DNA of 64,000 nt, from assembly GCA_031002005.1 (NCBI GenBank), contig CM061920.1, positions 118,348,095 to 118,412,094 of the forward strand, read 5' to 3'. The DNA is from Vandiemenella viatica (taxonomy: Eukaryota; Arthropoda; Insecta; Orthoptera; Morabidae). This document shows, piece after piece, positions 9,921 to 19,261 of the stretch. Position numbers and translations under genes: made by a program. Numbering within the stretch: position 1 is the first letter of the stretch; each line of letters opens with the position of its first letter. The notes under the pieces were generated by a model. The model did not search any database, was not told where the DNA came from, and worked only from the letters and a program-made list of their open reading frames with translations.

Positions 9921-10238
9921 GGCAACCCTCTGTAAACGACATTCGAATTTCGGAGGCAGCGAAGCCAGTCAATACCTGTAAATGTAAATCAATGAAGGCA
10001 ATGCCAAAAAGGCAAAAACTTCAACAAATGAATTCCCTAGCCCAAGGGCTAAGGAAGAACGATGGAGCTCTGCGAAGCCAGTCTGTTTTTGTGATTTTGA
10101 GAAGAAATATCAAGAATAGACCTGATGAAGATAACCGAGCAGGTTGTCGAAACGTCGTCGTTTTATGACACCATCCGGCTGGACTCCCGAGAAACTTTCA
10201 TTGAATCAATACGCCGGGAAAGTCTCCATTTACATATC
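9921..10238 (+). repeat. Left pseudo-LTR of the Penelope-like element
   Basis: 318 bp, starting GGCAACCCTCTGTAAACGAC and ending TTTACATATC, matching 12824-13141 base for base as read by eye. Confidence 0.92.
10118..10163 (+). ncRNA. Hammerhead-ribozyme-like motif (left pseudo-LTR)
   Basis: The sequence holds CTGATGA (10122-10128) and GAAAC (10149-10153), the two conserved hammerhead core strings. Stem II could pair GATAACC with GGTTGTC (7 bp, one G-U) around the loop GAGCA. A minimal stem III (AC/GT, loop GTC) ends in a canonical GUC triplet with cleavage expected after C10159. Stem I would be AGAC with GTTT. One extra A sits between CTGATGA and stem II, which departs from the consensus. Penelope-like elements are known to carry such ribozymes with tiny stem III. 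Activity is inference. An identical motif lies at 13021-13066. Confidence 0.6.
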
Positions 10239-12581
10239 AGATACCTTTACGGGGAGGATATGTTTCAACATATTAGGCAGTTTGAGAAACTGCGCAAGAA
10301 GAAAGCTAGACTGCTTAGCTCCTTGACATTCCTTCTGAGGTGCCGAAGCCGTAACATCGTGCCTCTCTTCGCTACTGTGAAACATCATATCGACAGCATT
10401 AACGCGAAGAAAATATTACGTCGTGCCAGCCTCTCACTTCTTCGGGAACGCATCCGTTATACGCGCTTTGAGTTGGACCGCAACGCTCGGTCCTTGTTTT
10501 CTTGTCATCTTTACCTGTCGACAAGACTCTCGCCTTGTTCTTGGGACTGGGTGGACGCAGCTACGTCTGCTCAAATGAATCTGGAACTTGCGAAAACTAC
10601 AGCAAGACATATCGCCAAATTTAACCGATTGGCGGGAACAGAACAAAGAGGCAAACCAGTGGTGTCGGATCGTTGTGTGGTCAACCTATCTGGTTTTTGT
10701 CTTGATGATGCCACTACTTCTGTGCTGGCCAGAGGCCTGAATTTCGCTCCTGCCCCTAGGCACATACCAACCAAGGAGATAATCTGTTCGGTGGAACAGG
10801 CTGTTCGCTGCTTACCAAACGAAGAAGCTGAAGAAATACGGAGGGAGACATGTAGAGTTTTGAAGAGAGCCAAGCCGCCAAGAAATAATATCACGGTCGC
10901 AGAGCGTGAAGCACTAATTGCCTTACGTCGCAGGGACGACTTAGTCATTCTACCAGCAGACAAAGGTAACTCTACTGTTCTTCTTTCTATACAGCAATAT
11001 AACACAAAAGTGATGAGTCTCCTTAATGACGTGTCATATGTTCCGTTGGACGCTGACCCGACCGTAAAAGTTGTGAAAAAGACTATGACCCTTGTCAAAA
11101 AGGCCAATCTTCCCGAGCAAGTGATTGAGAGAATTAGGCCACGTGCCGCGAGACCACCTAGACTTTATGGCTTACCGAAGATACATAAACAGGATGTTCC
11201 TTTACGTCCGATCGTCAGTACTATTGGGTCACCGACTTACCAACTTGCTAAATACCTGACGCGCCTTCTTAGTCCCATTGTGGGGCGTAGCTGCCATCAT
11301 GTCAAAAACTCTGCTGAATTCGTAAAAACCATACAGTCTCTCACTGTTTCAGACTCGGACATCCTTGTTAGTTTTGACGTGGTGTCTCTTTTTACTCGTG
11401 TGCCGGTAAAGGACACTTTGGACTTGATTCGCCGTCAATTTGAGCCAAGTACAGCAGACCTATTTGACCATGTACTTACTTCCACCTACTTTATGTATGG
11501 AGGGAAGTATTATGAACAATCTGATGGAGTGGCCATGGGATCTCCTCTTTCACCGATGGTGGCTGACCTATACATGGAAGATTTTGAAGAGAGGGCTCTT
11601 GAGAGTGCTACCCTAAAACCCTCTTGTTTTTATCGCTATGTTGATGACACCTTTGCCGTGTGGCCACATGGTATGGAAGCGCTGGATGAATTTCTAGACC
11701 ATCTTAATGGGATCCATCCCAACATACGGTTTACGATGGAAGTTGAGAAGGACGGGTGCATCCCGTTCTTGGACATTTTAATCAAACGCAAACTTGATGG
11801 ATCTTTAGCACATAGTGTGTACCGTAAACCCACCCACACTGAACGTTACTTGAGTGCAACCAGCTACCACCACCCAGCACAACGCCACTCCGTATTGACC
11901 ACATTAGTGCGCAGAGCGAGAGCCATTTCCGATCGTGAGAGCTTACCGCTGGAGTTGAAACATCTAAGGACTGTCTTTGATCAGAACGGGTACTCTCGGC
12001 GACAGATAGAGCGTGCTTTTATCCAGAAGCCACCAAGACCACCGAATGAACAGATTGAACCACCAAAATCTCTTGCCTTTCTGCCATATGCCGGCAACAC
12101 GTCCGGAAAGATTGGAAGGCTCTTGGCGCGTTCTGGTATAAAGAGCATTTTTCGGCCGCCCGCCAAGATACGTGATGTGCTTCGCTCGGTTAAGGATGAT
12201 TTGGGCTTAAGAATTCCTGGAATTTATTCAATACCTTGCGAATGCGGCAAAGTTTATATTGGACAGACGATCAGAACCATCGCCGAGCGTATCACCGAGC
12301 ACAAACGACACTTGAGACTGGTGCAAGTAGAAAAGTCCGCTATAGCCGAACATGCGTTCGATGAACAACATAAAATAGTGTTTGATGAAACGGTGGTGCT
12401 GGCCAGAGTCTCTTCGTTCTGGGACTCGGTAATTCGGGAAGCATTAGAAATTAAACTTAACGATAATAATATCAATAGGGACAGTGGACTGTATTTAAGT
12501 GAAGCCTGGAGACCAATTATTAAAGATCTATGTCTTATAAAACAGAAATCTTCACAACAAGGCCAAATAGAAGCAAACTGA
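10125..12581 (+). CDS. Penelope-like polyprotein: reverse transcriptase + GIY-YIG endonuclease, 818 aa
   Basis: The protein copies element RNA and nicks target DNA for priming. N-terminal residues 1-280 hold the family lead-in with LPADKGNSTVLL. The core RT runs from about 340: LYGLPKIHK, then RPIVSTIGSPTYQLAKYL, SFDVVSLFTRVPV (motif A), GVAMGSPLSPMVADLYME (motif B) and YRYVDDTF (motif C, catalytic DD near 505). The C-terminus from about 698 is a GIY-YIG nuclease: GIYSIPCECGKVYIGQT, an arginine helix (RTIAERITEHKRH), a conserved histidine (IAEHAF) and EALEIKL carrying the catalytic glutamate. Length is normal for endonuclease-positive members. ATG 10125 is the first in frame after a stop at 10098, inside the hammerhead-like core. 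No frameshift or internal stop. Confidence 0.95.
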   Translation: MKITEQVVETSSFYDTIRLDSRETFIESIRRESLHLHIRYLYGEDMFQHIRQFEKLRKKKARLLSSLTFLLRCRSRNIVPLFATVKHHIDSINAKKILRRASLSLLRERIRYTRFELDRNARSLFSCHLYLSTRLSPCSWDWVDAATSAQMNLELAKTTARHIAKFNRLAGTEQRGKPVVSDRCVVNLSGFCLDDATTSVLARGLNFAPAPRHIPTKEIICSVEQAVRCLPNEEAEEIRRETCRVLKRAKPPRNNITVAEREALIALRRRDDLVILPADKGNSTVLLSIQQYNTKVMSLLNDVSYVPLDADPTVKVVKKTMTLVKKANLPEQVIERIRPRAARPPRLYGLPKIHKQDVPLRPIVSTIGSPTYQLAKYLTRLLSPIVGRSCHHVKNSAEFVKTIQSLTVSDSDILVSFDVVSLFTRVPVKDTLDLIRRQFEPSTADLFDHVLTSTYFMYGGKYYEQSDGVAMGSPLSPMVADLYMEDFEERALESATLKPSCFYRYVDDTFAVWPHGMEALDEFLDHLNGIHPNIRFTMEVEKDGCIPFLDILIKRKLDGSLAHSVYRKPTHTERYLSATSYHHPAQRHSVLTTLVRRARAISDRESLPLELKHLRTVFDQNGYSRRQIERAFIQKPPRPPNEQIEPPKSLAFLPYAGNTSGKIGRLLARSGIKSIFRPPAKIRDVLRSVKDDLGLRIPGIYSIPCECGKVYIGQTIRTIAERITEHKRHLRLVQVEKSAIAEHAFDEQHKIVFDETVVLARVSSFWDSVIREALEIKLNDNNINRDSGLYLSEAWRPIIKDLCLIKQKSSQQGQIEAN

Positions 12582-12609
12582 CGCCATGGACATAGTTTGC
12601 CAGCACTTA

Positions 12610-12803
12610 CGTCTACAGGTTAAGCAACGTTGAACGTGGCGGGCGCTTGGATGGGTGACTGCGTATGGCTCAATACGCAGTCCGCAACGCTGATACCCTC
12701 GGCTTGCGGTAGACCGGTTAAGCAACGGTGAGCGTGGCCAGCACTTGGATGGGTGACCATTTGGCTCCATACGCAGTCCGCAACACTGATACCCTCAGTT
12801 CCA
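12610..12803 (+). repeat. Two tandem 5S rRNA-like segments in the Penelope 3' region
   Basis: Unit 1 (12610-12709) and unit 2 (12710-12803) each contain GGTTAAGCAACG, then a G-rich spacer, then a CACTTGGATGGGTGAC-type block, and end with CGCAGTCCGCAAC and CTGATACCCTC. The two blocks and their spacing match box A and box C of the 5S rRNA internal control region. The 5' and 3' arms of 5S rRNA are absent. They lie between the RT stop and the right pseudo-LTR. Whether TFIIIA or Pol III uses them is unknown. Confidence 0.7.
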
Positions 12804-12823
12804 GCGCGCTGATTGGGCGTCGT

Positions 12824-13141
12824 GGCAACCCTCTGTAAACGACATTCGAATTTCGGAGGCAGCGAAGCCAGTCAATACCTGTAAATGTAAATCAATGAAG
12901 GCAATGCCAAAAAGGCAAAAACTTCAACAAATGAATTCCCTAGCCCAAGGGCTAAGGAAGAACGATGGAGCTCTGCGAAGCCAGTCTGTTTTTGTGATTT
13001 TGAGAAGAAATATCAAGAATAGACCTGATGAAGATAACCGAGCAGGTTGTCGAAACGTCGTCGTTTTATGACACCATCCGGCTGGACTCCCGAGAAACTT
13101 TCATTGAATCAATACGCCGGGAAAGTCTCCATTTACATATC
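12824..13141 (+). repeat. Right pseudo-LTR of the Penelope-like element
   Basis: Copy of 9921-10238. It includes the start of the ORF (13028 onward), which then runs into flanking hAT sequence, and a second hammerhead-like motif (13021-13066). Confidence 0.92.
13021..13066 (+). ncRNA. Hammerhead-ribozyme-like motif (right pseudo-LTR)
   Basis: Identical to 10118-10163: CTGATGA, a 7-bp stem II, GAAAC and a GTC triplet. With the left copy it could trim an element transcript at both ends. Confidence 0.6.
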
Positions 13142-15388
13142 GGGAAAATTATATATTGCCAAGTATGTGTAAAACCAGTAAGTTTGTTTTATATACATAT
13201 AACTTTTATAATTTTAAAAAATAAATCAGATTTTATTTGTTTTCATTTCTAAAGTAACATAAAGTGGTAGTATCTAGACTGCTGGATCAAATTTAATAAT
13301 ATTAACTGGGTATTATCTGGGGTGTTTTATTCAGGTGAACTATTTTTATTTTTGCCTTCTATATAGGTGCCTGCAGAAAAACGATCCCAGGTACTGCAGA
13401 ATCAGAATTCAGCAACTCATTTGGCAAATGTTACCAGGAGAAATGCTTCCAAACAGAAGCAGTTTCATTACAAGTTCAAAGCTGGGTACAGAAGATTCAT
13501 TAAACCTGCATCTATGTGAAGCTCTCGCTGCCGCTAATATACCAGTTGAAACCCTCCAGAATGCAGTCCCGAAAACCTTTTTGGAAGAATTTTGTTGTAA
13601 CAGAAAAATACCAGATGAATCCCTTTTAAGAATTACTTGCCTTAGATTTATGAGAAAACCACGGAAGAAATACGGGTGGACATTACTGACCACTTCATCT
13701 GGTTAAGTGTAGATGAGACGACAAATGCCTGTGGCAGATACACATCCTGTGTTGTTGTCGGCAAGCTAGCATGTGAAGAACCTTGTATACCCCCATGTCA
13801 TTATGTGCAGAGAACTTCCAATAACAAACCACCCTACAGTGGCAATTACTGTAAGGGATGCATTAAAGCTGTTGTGACCAGATACAGAACACAAGGATAA
13901 GTTGCGGTTGTCGGTGATAGACAGTGCAGCTTATATGCTAATAGCAGGGGAGTATTTGAAGGCATTCCATCCTCAAATGACGCATGTCACCTGCCTACTC
14001 ATGGGCTCCACTGGGTAGCTGAAAAAATTCGGGAACCGTACTCTGTACTTAACGAGATAATTTCTTCAGTGAAGAATATATTCCTGAATGCGCCAAGTCG
14101 AGTAGTTACTTTCAGGGAAAAGCTTCCATCAGTACCCCTCCCTCCCGAGCTAGTAGTGACACGATGGGAGACGTTGCTCTCAGCCGCAATATATTATGCA
14201 GAAAACTATGAGAGCATCACGTAGGTCATCGATGCATTAGATGAAAGCAAAGCTATTGCTATAGTAAATGCAAAGAAAGCATTGCACTCAGTGCCAACTG
14301 TACAGGAGTTGACATATATAAAGGCAAATTTTTACAACTTAGAAATTTCAATCAAGTTGGAAGGAGGCTCTCTACCGTTAACGGAAGCAATTCAAATCAT
14401 CCAAGAAGCGAGGGCCAAAGTGGCTCCTGGACCAGTTTGGGTATTTGTAGCTAAGAGGCTGGAGATTGTTTTAGCCCGCAGTTATGATTTCATGAGGATG
14501 GAACAAATAGGCTGTGTTCTCTCTGTACTAAAAGAATCCAATTGTTCAGAAATACGAGTTAAACAATACAGTTATTGATATGGTTGATTCTATGAAATAT
14601 TTGGGAGTAACAGTGCAAAGGAACATGAAATGGGACATACACATTAATTCGTTAGTAGGTAGAGCAAATTCTTGGCTGTAATTCATAGGTCGAATCTTGA
14701 AAAATTGTAATGAACAAACAAAGGAGATAGTGTATAAATCTCTTGTGCGTCCACATTTGGATTATTGTTGTGCCATTTGGGACCCTTTTTGTAAGGGGTT
14801 GATCGAAAGTATAGAGAAAGTACATAGAAGAGCCGCTCGATTCGTGACCGCTTGCTACAGTCCTTATGAAAGCGTCACAGAACTGATAAGTAGACTAGGT
14901 TGGGAGTCTCTGGTAGATAGACGACACAAGTTTCGTTTAAACTTATTGGTAAACATGCGTACTCCCACTTTAATTTTTGAGTGTAGTAAAATACTTCTTC
15001 CACCATCCTATTTGAGTCGGAAGTACAGGAAAGATAAAATTAGAGAAATAAGGTGCCGGACTGATTCTTATATGAATTCTTTTTTCCCTCGTACCATTAG
15101 GGATTGGAATGCACAGCAAAGAGATTAGCTTTGATGCTGAGCACCCTCTGCCAGCCACAATTTTGTGAATTGCAGAGTATATATGTAGATGTACTAAAGG
15201 AACCAGAATTACTGCCTTGGAGTCCTAAGGAAATCATTGATATGAAGTTCGCACCTGTTACCTCATATGACGTGAAGCATAGTTTTTCTGCATTCAAGAG
15301 AATTTTAACGGAAGAGAGAAGAAGGTTTACTCCTGAAAATCTGTCAAAATATTTCATTGCTCAGTGTCATATTAGAAGTTTTAAATGA
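13142..15388 (+). pseudogene. hAT transposase, CGGBP1-like family, with one intron and a LINE insertion
   Basis: After the Penelope element the frame resumes with GKIIYCQVCVKP (13142-13176), then an intron of about 187 bp (GTAAGT at 13177, acceptor before 13364) that rejoins exactly as KPVPAEKRSQVL. The body follows family order: PDESLL, ITDHFIWLSVDETTNACGRY (DDE region, first acidic residues), the LRLSVIDSAAYML block, HPQMTHVTCL near 13980, LPPELVVTRWE near 14150 and LTEAIQIIQEARAKV near 14380. A LINE splits it at 14541. The C-terminal dimerisation region is APVTSYDVKHSFSAFKRIL, FTPENLSKYF, stop at 15388. Several frameshifts and stops between 13490 and 14225 make it non-functional. Confidence 0.85.
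14541..15190 (+). mobile_element. 5'-truncated LINE, copy 2, with 14-bp TSD
   Basis: Contains the end of an RT (VDSMKYLGVTVQRNMKWDIH near 14590) and, in 14697-15128, the post-RT block RRAARFVTACYSPYESVTEL and GWESLVDRRHKFRLNLL. It stops at 15126 and ends TATATATGTAGAT without poly(A). Flanks GTACTAAAAGAATC (14525-14538) and GTACTAAAGGAACC (15191-15204) are the duplicated target; removing the insert rejoins the hAT reading VLSVLKE to PELLPWSP. Same family as 315-838. Confidence 0.88.
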
Positions 15389-15683
15389 GTGGTTTACAAT
15401 CCACAATAAAGACAAAGGGTTTTGAACATAATAATGGTTTAAGTCACATGTTTTAATGTGAACGAGCAATGTCATGTTAGAAGTTTTTAAGGAGTACTTG
15501 ACAATAAAGTCACAACATTTTTGACACTGTGGCAGTATATATTGCATGTTTTAAATTTTGTTTCCCTTAAAAATGTATAAATTCCTAAATCAGAATTTAA
15601 AAACGTATAAAAGCCTAAAACATGAATTGAAAAAACCTATATTTGATTTTGTAGATCCTAAAAATCCGGGGCTTAGTCATTAA

Positions 15684-16420
15684 TATTGTTTATTACCTTA
15701 TCATATATGTTATTTCTGTAAGTTTTTTTTTTTTTTTGTCATAAGCCATTATCTCCCTTAATACCTTACTGAAATCGATAAATGTGGTATCATTTTAAAA
15801 ATTAAGGTGTCCGCTTTGATCATATCATGTTTTAAGGAAGTAATTTTTTTTCAAATTCGATTATTAAAGGGCAAAAATATCAATTTTTCAAAAATGCTGT
15901 TTTTGTGTTACGAGCCATTTTTGTCGGTAGATATCTAACTGAGAGCGTTAAATGGAGTATCATTTTAAAGATTAAGATCTCCGCTTTGGTGACATTTATT
16001 AAGACAAAAAAATTCCAGAGTTTGACTCTTAAAGGGAAAAAAGTATCAATATTTCCACAGCGTGTTTTTGTGTTATGAGCCATGTATCTTCCTTTATATC
16101 TAACCGATATAGATAAATGAGGTATCAACTTAATTATTAAGGTCTCCACCGTGGTCACATCATATTTTAAGAAAGGAATTTTTCGGAATTGACTGTTAAA
16201 GAGCAAATTAGTATTATTATTTCCGCAATCTTTTTTTTTTTTTTTTTTTTTTTAATCATGAGCTGTTTGTCTCCCTTGATATCTAACTGAAGTGGATAAA
16301 TGAGCTATCATATTAAAATTTAAAGTCTCTGCTTTGGTCAAATCATATCTTAAGAACAAATTTTTTTTTTAATTTGATCCGTGAAGGGCAAAAGTAATAA
16401 CTGAAAGTTGTGCATGTGAA
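15684..16420 (+). repeat. Tandem repeat, about 165-bp unit, four copies
   Basis: Four diverged units start near 15742, 15910, 16075 and 16258, each with ATRAGCCAT or a related start, a TATCTAAC block, GATAAATGWGGTATCA, TCTCCGCTTTGGTCA and TTAAAGGGCAAAA. Poly-T tracts vary in length. The array lies inside the Merlin element just right of the hAT duplication. Confidence 0.8.
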
Positions 16421-16860
16421 ACAGTTCAGATCCAAGCCGCTTGATAGCAGTAGCACATATCACAGAGATATTAATAAACTGCTTCATGGGTGTCAATTTT
16501 TTTATGTACCTATTACTCTAAAGAAATAAACAATCGAAACAAATGAGGCAGTTCTTCTTTCATCCTATCAGAACCCCCCAACCTTAATATTTATTGTATT
16601 AGCGAAATTTTCGGACTTGTCATCTAATAATTATTAACCAGAAGCCTTTTAAAAAAAATACAATTTACTTTGTGTTGTATAATTGCAATATACCACTTGG
16701 TCAATTGTAATTAAAACTTCATTTAGTAGTTGTATCGCATTAGTGATTCTAACGGATATAGCAAAATGTAAAATATTCTGAAAGTTCACTTTATTCGTAT
16801 TAAATAATACATAAAATTAATATTATGAATTTATATAAATACAAGTGAGAATTTTTAATA

Positions 16861-17086
16861 ACATATGTACACACTTTATCATTATTCTTGGCCGCCACAG
16901 AAAAATTCTATCACTCTTATCTTGCACAATCCTACATCAATGTCATCCTAAGATACAGTAACGCAATACTGGCTCGTCAGTATTGCGTTACTATTTCCTG
17001 GGATGACATTGATGTACGATTGTGCAAGATAAGAGTGATAGAATTTTTCAGCGGCAGCCAAGAATAATAATAAAGTGTGTACATAT
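16861..17086. repeat. Near-perfect 226-bp palindrome (foldback)
   Basis: The arms 16861-16971 and 16978-17086 are reverse complements with few mismatches and a 6-base centre (GCTCGT). For instance TGCACAATC and GATTGTGCA, and CACTCTTATCTTGCAC against GTGCAAGATAAGAGTG. A transcript would fold into a hairpin of about 110 bp. No coding capacity. It may be a foldback MITE or a palindromic duplication made during repair. Confidence 0.92.
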
Positions 17087-17291
17087 TTTTAATAGAATAC
17101 AATTAGAAAGCAGCCATAATGAGTTTTGCAACGTGATTGCCTTGCCAGGTTGTTAACCCTACACCTGCCCGGCTGTTGAAGTATATTGTGAATGGGTCTC
17201 ACTCAGAAAATCCATCAGCATGTGCGTAGCCCCCGTGTTAGATTTTCGGTTGGTAGTTGTTCATTTTTGTTTATTTTATAGGCCTTATGAG

Positions 17292-17292
17292 A

Positions 17293-17323
<31 letters not shown>

Positions 17324-17324
17324 T
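17292..17324 (+). repeat. (TG)n(TA)n microsatellite
   Basis: About nine TG units followed by seven TA units. Confidence 0.9.
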
Positions 17325-17839
17325 TTAAATGCATTTCTAAGTGAATAATGCAAACAGCAGGCAACAATATCCAAATGATCAGTTATTTCTAGCTTTATAC
17401 CGATCTTCTAACATTAAATGAAACATCAAATCGAGCTCGCTAATGATCTTCCAGTACCAGGACCGCTAGGCGACCGCTGCACCATAGGAAGCACCCACTG
17501 CGCGGTTGATGTCCGGAGTCAGCCGCTGGCGTTTGATGCTGCATAGGAAGTCCACCTTTACTGCTTCGTGTTGTAAACACACAGATTGTGTCGTATATGT
17601 GAACATTTCTTCTATTTGTTACAGAACATTTATTCAATTAAATAAACTGCAGCGAATCGTTGCTTACTCCTAAAACAGTGAATAGTTTTAAGTAGAGGTA
17701 TATAACTGATGAAGGAAAGTACAGAAAGGACAATTCATATATTTTCACTCAACAGTATCACAATTTTGATAATAGCAATTGATTGTTAGTTTCATCAGAA
17801 AAGTTGCACTTGTATATTATCTCTGTAGTAGTAGTACAA

Positions 17840-18560
17840 AATGGATTGTGAACCAGGTATGAGTATGAACAGGTCTTCTTTGGAATCCTGGTCTGAAGAT
17901 TTAGAACCTTGGAGGAGAAATCAGTGTTAAGGATCTTTGAGTTCTTCACAAGAAAGAACGGTTACTGGTCCGCCAGAATCAGGAGATGAACCAGTAATAA
18001 ATTTTACGTATCTTGCATTGATGGGAGTTGACCCTGCAAAAAGTGTTGTAATTTCTTCTAGATAACGGGCTTATTTCTAACAACTACTTCTGCCCCAGAT
18101 GCGAAGAACCTATGAGGTTCACAAATGTCTCTGATAAGCGTACACGAGATGGAGTTGCCTGGCGTTGTCAGAAAGACAATGTTTGGTGCTCTATTTGAAA
18201 GGGTACATGGTTCGAGAGCTGATTCCACTAATTACAAAATATGGAAGGGACAACAGTTTATTCAGATTAATGGGATCCTTAAGGGCGATTGCAAAGTTCT
18301 GGTTTCGTTCATGTATCAGTGAATCATAAGCTACAATTCAAAGGGTATGAAACTGGTGCATGCACAAACGAAATAGAAGCCCAGTGGTCTGTGATAAAAT
18401 CCTATATAGAGAAAGGGAAAAGAAGGAAGAAGCCATTGCAAACTCACCTGATTGAATACTCATGGAGAAAAATTGTTTCAGAGAGCGAATATTTCTTTAG
18501 AGCTTTTCTATGTGATGTTGTTCTTGTGTATCCCCAATGTAACAGAGATGTTGAGTAATT
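17840..18560 (+). pseudogene. Merlin/IS1595 (ISXO2-like) transposase remnant
   Basis: Translation in shifting frames gives NNYFCPRCEEPMRF, an N-terminal CxxC zinc ribbon, then DGVAWRCQKDNVWCSI and KGTWFE, the conserved pattern preceding the IS1595 catalytic domain. The segment with the first two catalytic acids is missing: after GQQFIQINGILKGDCK the reading jumps to VNHKLQFKGYETGACTNEIEAQWSVIKSYI, the end of the domain with the conserved N/E-IE-W helix. Stops and shifts occur near 17925, 18062 and 18205. Its place between the inverted repeats identifies the host element as Merlin-type. Confidence 0.7.
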
Positions 18561-18796
18561 AAAGAATTTTTTTTACCAGTATTCTTCAATTTATTTAAAT
18601 TAGTGCTCAGTATTTTAGCTTAATCATTTCTTCATTTTTGCTCCCAATCATGTACCCAAGTGTCTTCCTGTACCCTTCAAAGTTGTAAGTTTCCACTGGA
18701 CTTTTCTGGTATTAACATGAGTAGTTTTAAAATATTGTAGACATATGAATACCATTTCGTTGTCCCAATGTATTACTTCTTTCACAATATTGTCCC

Positions 18797-19100
18797 ATGT
18801 TGTTGTAGTGTATTACTTCATTAAGAATTTTGTTTTTATATTCGAGACGCGCAATATCACGATATAGAATTAAGTGGATGGGTTCAATTCTAGATGACGA
18901 TACCTAAAATGATGAAAATTTTACAATTTTAATTTCAATATATCGCGAATACTGTTTCCTATGTTGTTCTAATGTATTACTTTTTTCAGAATTATATTTT
19001 AACTATGCAGCTGGTATCGTGATATAGAATTAAGTGGATGTGTTAAATTCTAGATGACGATTTCTAAAAGATGAAAATATTACATTTTCATTTTCGTAAC
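18797..19100 (+). repeat. Two tandem units of about 160 bp in the Merlin subterminal region
   Basis: GATATAGAATTAAGTGGATG occurs at 18861 and 19021, each followed by an AATTCTAGATGACGAT block and GATGAAAAT. The AATTCTAGATG core also occurs in the terminal inverted repeat, so these may be transposase-binding subterminal repeats. Confidence 0.75.
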
Positions 19101-19261
19101 GCTACTTCGTGTGCAGTCCCGATGTTGATACGATATGAACAGCTTTAAGATGTTGGTTCACGCAGACTGAATACGTCGCAATGACGTCATATATACCACG
19201 TGATATCTGTGTTTACTATGTGAGGCGGTAAGAGGTTGTAGCAGTATCCCCATCTAGAATT

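Larger units (their letters stand above)
9921..13141 (+). mobile_element. Penelope-like retroelement, apparently complete
   Basis: A 3.2-kb unit with two direct repeats of 318 bp (9921-10238 and 12824-13141) that I read as identical. The ORF of 818 codons for an RT plus GIY-YIG endonuclease starts inside the left repeat, the standard pseudo-LTR architecture of Penelope-like elements; the right repeat carries the same first 38 codons. Each repeat contains a hammerhead-like core. Between the ORF and the right repeat are two copies of a 5S rRNA-like segment. An intact ORF plus identical repeats points to a young insertion. It lies in the first coding exon of the hAT transposase. No clear target duplication is seen. 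Confidence 0.92.
8928..15675 (+). mobile_element. hAT transposon with 8-bp TSD, interrupted by three younger elements
   Basis: The termini are short inverted repeats: TAAGCCCCGGATTCTAAGG at 8928 and the complement of CTAAAAATCCGGGGCTTA ending at 15675. The target-site duplication is perfect: GTCATTAA at 8920-8927 and 15676-15683. Eight-base duplications are the hAT hallmark. The transposase gene runs left to right (9846 start, 15388 stop) with one intron. Nested within are a SINE (9158-9520), a Penelope-like element (9921-13141) and a LINE (14541-15190). Without these the hAT would be about 2.5 kb. Confidence 0.88.
8250..19261 (+). mobile_element. Merlin-type DNA transposon, broken and filled with later insertions
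   Basis: The ends are about 150-bp inverted repeats: 8250-8400 and the reverse complement of 19110-19261. They align well, starting GGTTTATTTCTAGATGGGG against GGTTTAATTCTAGATGGGG, then CTCTTACCGCC, CACATAGTAAACACAGA, TGGTATATATGACGT and GGGACTGCAC. Flanks AACGCTGC/AACAGTGC (6 of 8 equal) fit the 8-9 bp duplication of Merlin, and the paralogous repeat at 23.1-23.4 kb runs across this point without an insert. Inside, 17840-18560 encodes a broken IS1595/ISXO2-like transposase, the enzyme type of Merlin elements. Without the nested hAT (8928-15675) the element would be about 4.3 kb. Confidence 0.65.

Noticed and set aside
10434..12475. Minus-strand frames within the Penelope ORF
   Set aside because: Antisense shadows of the 818-codon ORF.
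12601..12803. A functional 5S rRNA gene
   Set aside because: Only the internal promoter part is similar; the paired 5' and 3' arms are missing.
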